Source of the DNA: Tenacibaculum aiptasiae | Lineage (GTDB): Bacteria; Bacteroidota; Bacteroidia; Flavobacteriales; Flavobacteriaceae | Length of the DNA stretch: 64,000 nucleotides | NCBI RefSeq assembly: GCF_008806755.1 | Contig: NZ_WAAU01000036.1 | Location: 1 to 64,000 of the forward strand | Reading direction: 5' to 3' | Shown here: piece after piece, positions 61,661 to 64,000 of the stretch | Numbering within the stretch: the first letter of the stretch is position 1 | Layout: every line of letters begins with the position of its first letter | Translations under genes and position numbers: made by a program | The notes under the pieces: generated by a model | The model's input: only the letters and a program-made list of their open reading frames with translations | What the model was told of the DNA's origin: nothing | The model's database searches: none

Positions 61661-61988
61661 TTTGTATTTAATCTAAATAAAAAAAGAAAAATTAAGATTT
61701 AATTAATTTTTAATTAATCGATAAATAAAATGTGAAAATTTAGGTTTTTTGATATTTATTATTCTAATAATTGATTAATCTTTTAGTTTAAATGTTAAAA
61801 GTGTTGATGGTGTTTTGGGTGGTTAGTTCTATTAGGTTAAAACAAAGGCATATACATTGTTATGGAAAGCATTTTTTTAACATATAATATGTCTAAGTTT
61901 CTTCAAATTAAAATTTATTTCTGCTCATCTTATAAAGTAATCTTCTCAGATAGGAATATGAGGTAGTTGCCTTTTATTCAATTTATAA

Positions 61989-62040
61989 ACCGTTCGTCGA
62001 TACTTTTCTGTTATTCAGCGAAGTAAGTAGTACCGTTTAA
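61989..62040 (+). promoter_or_regulatory. Possible LytTR-type regulator binding site
   Basis: ACCGTTCGT at 61989-61997 matches all nine positions of the LytTR half-site consensus [TA][AC][CA]GTTN[AG][TG]. A second ACCGTTTAA at 62032-62040 matches eight of nine. They are 43 bp apart, about two 21-bp steps. A weaker copy (TCTGTTATT at 62007) lies between them. Confidence 0.35.
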
Positions 62041-62514
62041 CCGCTGTTTTAGACATAAGAGCATTTATTTGAATATTATTGATGTGTAAAATTTCAAGTA
62101 AATAATAAATGAGCAATAAATAGAAATATCTTATCTAATCGCTATAAAAACGAAACGAATTTTAGATATAAAAATTGGTTTTAGAACTCTCTTCAAAATA
62201 GCAAAGAAATTCATTTTGTTTAAAAAACTATATTTAAAAGAGAGAAGTAGAATTAAAATTTTTTCTCCATTTAGAGAGCAATTTTTTTTGATATAAAACT
62301 TACTACAAAGCTATGAGAATACATCAGAATTTTGTGAGGTTAAAATTGAAGTTAAAGTGCAGTTTTTCTGGAGTTTAGATGGTGATTATATCAAAAAAAG
62401 AGGGTAGTCAATATTGTTTTAAAAGTGTGAAATAGATGAGGTTCTGCGTTAAATTAAATTATTAATAAGTGTATATGTTTTTATTTAAAATGTTTAGTGA
62501 ATTTGAAATTAGAT

Positions 62515-62588
62515 AAACACTATTTGTTGTAGGGGGAAAACACTATTCTGTAAAAGAAAAACACTATTTAATACAGGAAAAACACTAT
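62515..62588 (+). repeat. Four 9-bp direct repeats at 21-23 bp spacing
   Basis: AAACACTAT occurs at 62515-62523, 62538-62546, 62559-62567 and 62580-62588. The steps are 23, 21 and 21 bp, with A/G-rich sequence before most copies. The spacing of two helical turns suggests tandem protein-binding sites on one face of the DNA. It ends about 380 nt upstream of the last gene. Confidence 0.8.
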
Positions 62589-62968
62589 GTAGTATGGGGA
62601 AAAAATACTCAATTCAAAAACTAATATTTGGAATCAGTACTTTCAAACAAGAAAGGTGTAAAAACAATCTGATTCTTTTAAGTCAAAAGGCAACAAAACT
62701 CTTCTATTAATTAATGTCTTTTGAAAATAAAATCGATTAAGAAATAATAATTAATGAAGTAGGATTTAAAGGAGTCCTAAAAATTCAGGTGCTCAATGAT
62801 AAGATATTTTCTATACAGTTAAACTTAGTTTAAAACAGCTATAAAAGATATAATTAACAAATAACGAAAGACTATAACCAAAAAATATTTAATGAAAACA
62901 TAAATACAAATTATCAACTAGAAAAACCACAAGAATCATTTTATACAAACACAATTAACCTTACATAC

Positions 62969-64000
62969 ATGAAAAAAAAAGATTCCCTATTTAGTAAATT
63001 TTCCAAAACTAAGGAGGCTAGAAAAAGAGAGCCTGACAAAATTTTTATACTGAGTTTACTCATATTTTTTAATTTTTTTCTATTTGTGCATAAAAATCAT
63101 GCACAATATTCAAATACACATTACGTGCCTCCATATGTGTCCGGAGTACAGGCAAGTAATACTCAAAATGAACAATATTTAGTATTAACTACTTTAGAGT
63201 CAGCTGCTTTTGATGTAACTATTACATTAGGAGACGGAACAACTAAATTACCAACAGGTCAATTGGCTGCAGGAGCAGGAACATCTATTATTACGAGTGG
63301 TTCTCCTAGTCCAGGACAATACAATTCAACTACAGGAGTTGCTTCTATTAGTGCTACCAATCCATTGGTAATTAGAATTGGTGTTCGTTCTAGTGATTCA
63401 GTAGCAGGAACAGGAGTATTGACTACAAATGATATTAATACTTCTACAGGAGATTTAAATGCTTCTGTAACTCCAGGTTATGAAGACCCAAGTAATCAAG
63501 GTTTGATTTTAACAGCATCCAATAATTTTTATGTAAACCTAAGGCATGACTCGGGCTCGCAAGGAGGTTCTTTAACAGGAAAAGGGAGTGCTGGTTTAGG
63601 TCAAAGTTTTATAACAGGAAGTCCAGTTGCAAATAATACTTATGATAGAAATGTTTTATTTATTTCTGTAATGGCTACACAGTCAGGTACTACGAATGTA
63701 ACTTTTACAGATTTTAATGGAAGAACTTTTATAGGTCATGGTACATCAACTACAATTAATAAATCTTTAAGCCAAGGAGAAACTTATGTAATAGCTCAAT
63801 TAGTGGATGGAGACGGATCAGATCCTGATTATGATACTGCAGCAGAACGAAATAGTTTTAATGGTATTTCTGTAACTTCAGATAAAGATATTGCGATAGC
63901 TTCAGGAGGTTTAGCAGGACCAGATGCTTCAAGTGCAGGTAGAGATATTGGGTATGATCAATTAGTACCAGTGAGTGAAGCTGGAAGCGATTTTATTTTA
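62969..64000 (+). CDS. Secreted protein with IgGFc-binding-like N-terminal domain (3' end outside window)
   Basis: The open frame runs 344 codons from the ATG at 62969 to the window end without a stop. It has a long N-terminal basic region with a hydrophobic segment (about residues 27-42, ILSLLIFFNFFLFV) and a signal cleavage probably after NHAQ. A mature part rich in Ser, Thr, Gly and Asn follows. Segments such as VTSDKDIAIASGG resemble the IgGFc-binding domain often found at the start of very large flavobacterial adhesins. These usually end in a type IX secretion signal, which is not visible here. The extended basic start before the membrane segment is typical of large flavobacterial exported proteins. 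Confidence 0.75.
   Translation, partial: MKKKDSLFSKFSKTKEARKREPDKIFILSLLIFFNFFLFVHKNHAQYSNTHYVPPYVSGVQASNTQNEQYLVLTTLESAAFDVTITLGDGTTKLPTGQLAAGAGTSIITSGSPSPGQYNSTTGVASISATNPLVIRIGVRSSDSVAGTGVLTTNDINTSTGDLNASVTPGYEDPSNQGLILTASNNFYVNLRHDSGSQGGSLTGKGSAGLGQSFITGSPVANNTYDRNVLFISVMATQSGTTNVTFTDFNGRTFIGHGTSTTINKSLSQGETYVIAQLVDGDGSDPDYDTAAERNSFNGISVTSDKDIAIASGGLAGPDASSAGRDIGYDQLVPVSEAGSDFIL

Larger units (their letters stand above)
61634..62968. other. 1.3-kb region without genes
   Basis: This is the longest gene-free stretch of the window. It holds the receptor operon's promoter at the left end, a possible LytTR-type site, a short-repeat array and the leader of the last gene, each listed separately. 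No open frame of useful length was recognised, and no pseudogene. It is AT-rich like the rest, apart from a locally GC-richer patch at about 61985-62045. Confidence 0.6.

Noticed and set aside
62515..62588. CRISPR array
   Set aside because: Repeats are only 9 bp with 12-14 bp between, spacers are not uniform, and no cas genes are in the window.
61634..62968. Degraded gene or insertion element in the gene-free region
   Set aside because: No frame with recognisable protein motifs, no terminal inverted repeats and no target duplication could be seen by eye.

Overview
The window is AT-rich DNA from a member of the Bacteroidota, almost certainly a marine Flavobacteriaceae species close to Tenacibaculum or Polaribacter (the genus is inference). 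The evidence is the presence of porV and gldJ (type IX secretion and gliding), Bacteroidota-type -7 boxes (TAnnTTTG, sometimes with TTG about 19-20 nt upstream), no clear Shine-Dalgarno sites, a methylmalonyl-CoA mutase pair, a fused CcsB-CcsA cytochrome assembly protein and a SusC-like TonB receptor. No phage, insertion sequence or CRISPR array was seen.

Layout. 1-9.5 kb is housekeeping: a TruA-family pseudouridine synthase, an acyl-CoA dehydrogenase, anmK, a glutamate-type dehydrogenase, the Na+/H+ antiporter nhaD, an ExbB-ExbD-TonB energy-transduction operon and folC. Two identical tRNA-Val genes follow. 10-30.5 kb is one large surface-polysaccharide locus. It makes a GDP-6-deoxysugar (gmd, a Fcl/ColC-like enzyme and a PLP enzyme with the ColD-type His188), UDP-GlcNAcA and its 3-keto form, UDP-GlcA, UDP-GalA and dTDP-L-rhamnose (rmlA, C, D, B). 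It also carries a Wzx-like flippase, a Wzy-like polymerase, two GT4 glycosyltransferases and a WecA-type initiating transferase. Scattered in it are a cytidylyltransferase, a CobD/HisC-like PLP enzyme, a HAD protein, an ATP-grasp ligase and a SerK-like free-serine kinase. I infer that these form a phosphoserine-derived decoration branch, and I consider this the most interesting part of the window.

30.6-41.3 kb holds a LysM lipoprotein, guaA, a FabH-like synthase, cdd, porV, gldJ, murF and a sugar kinase. porU, which I recall lying between porV and gldJ in Flavobacterium, is absent there. 41.4-45.3 kb holds the polysaccharide export and control set: a PHP tyrosine phosphatase, a Wzc-type tyrosine kinase with a (YG)6 tail, and Wza. 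45.4-54.6 kb holds a small membrane protein, the ccsBA fusion, the row udk-divIC-mutA-mutB-psd and a tRNA-Thr. 54.8-61.6 kb is a four-gene operon on the minus strand: TonB receptor, DUF4876-like lipoprotein, DUF6850-like barrel and di-heme peroxidase. It is followed by 1.3 kb without genes that carries a 21-23 bp-spaced repeat array, and then by the start of a large secreted protein that runs off the end of the window.

The polysaccharide genes, the Wza/Wzc/phosphatase set and the envelope genes (murF, anmK, LysM protein, gldJ, porV) together make this largely a cell-envelope segment. Product calls rest on reading protein motifs by eye; no database search was run.
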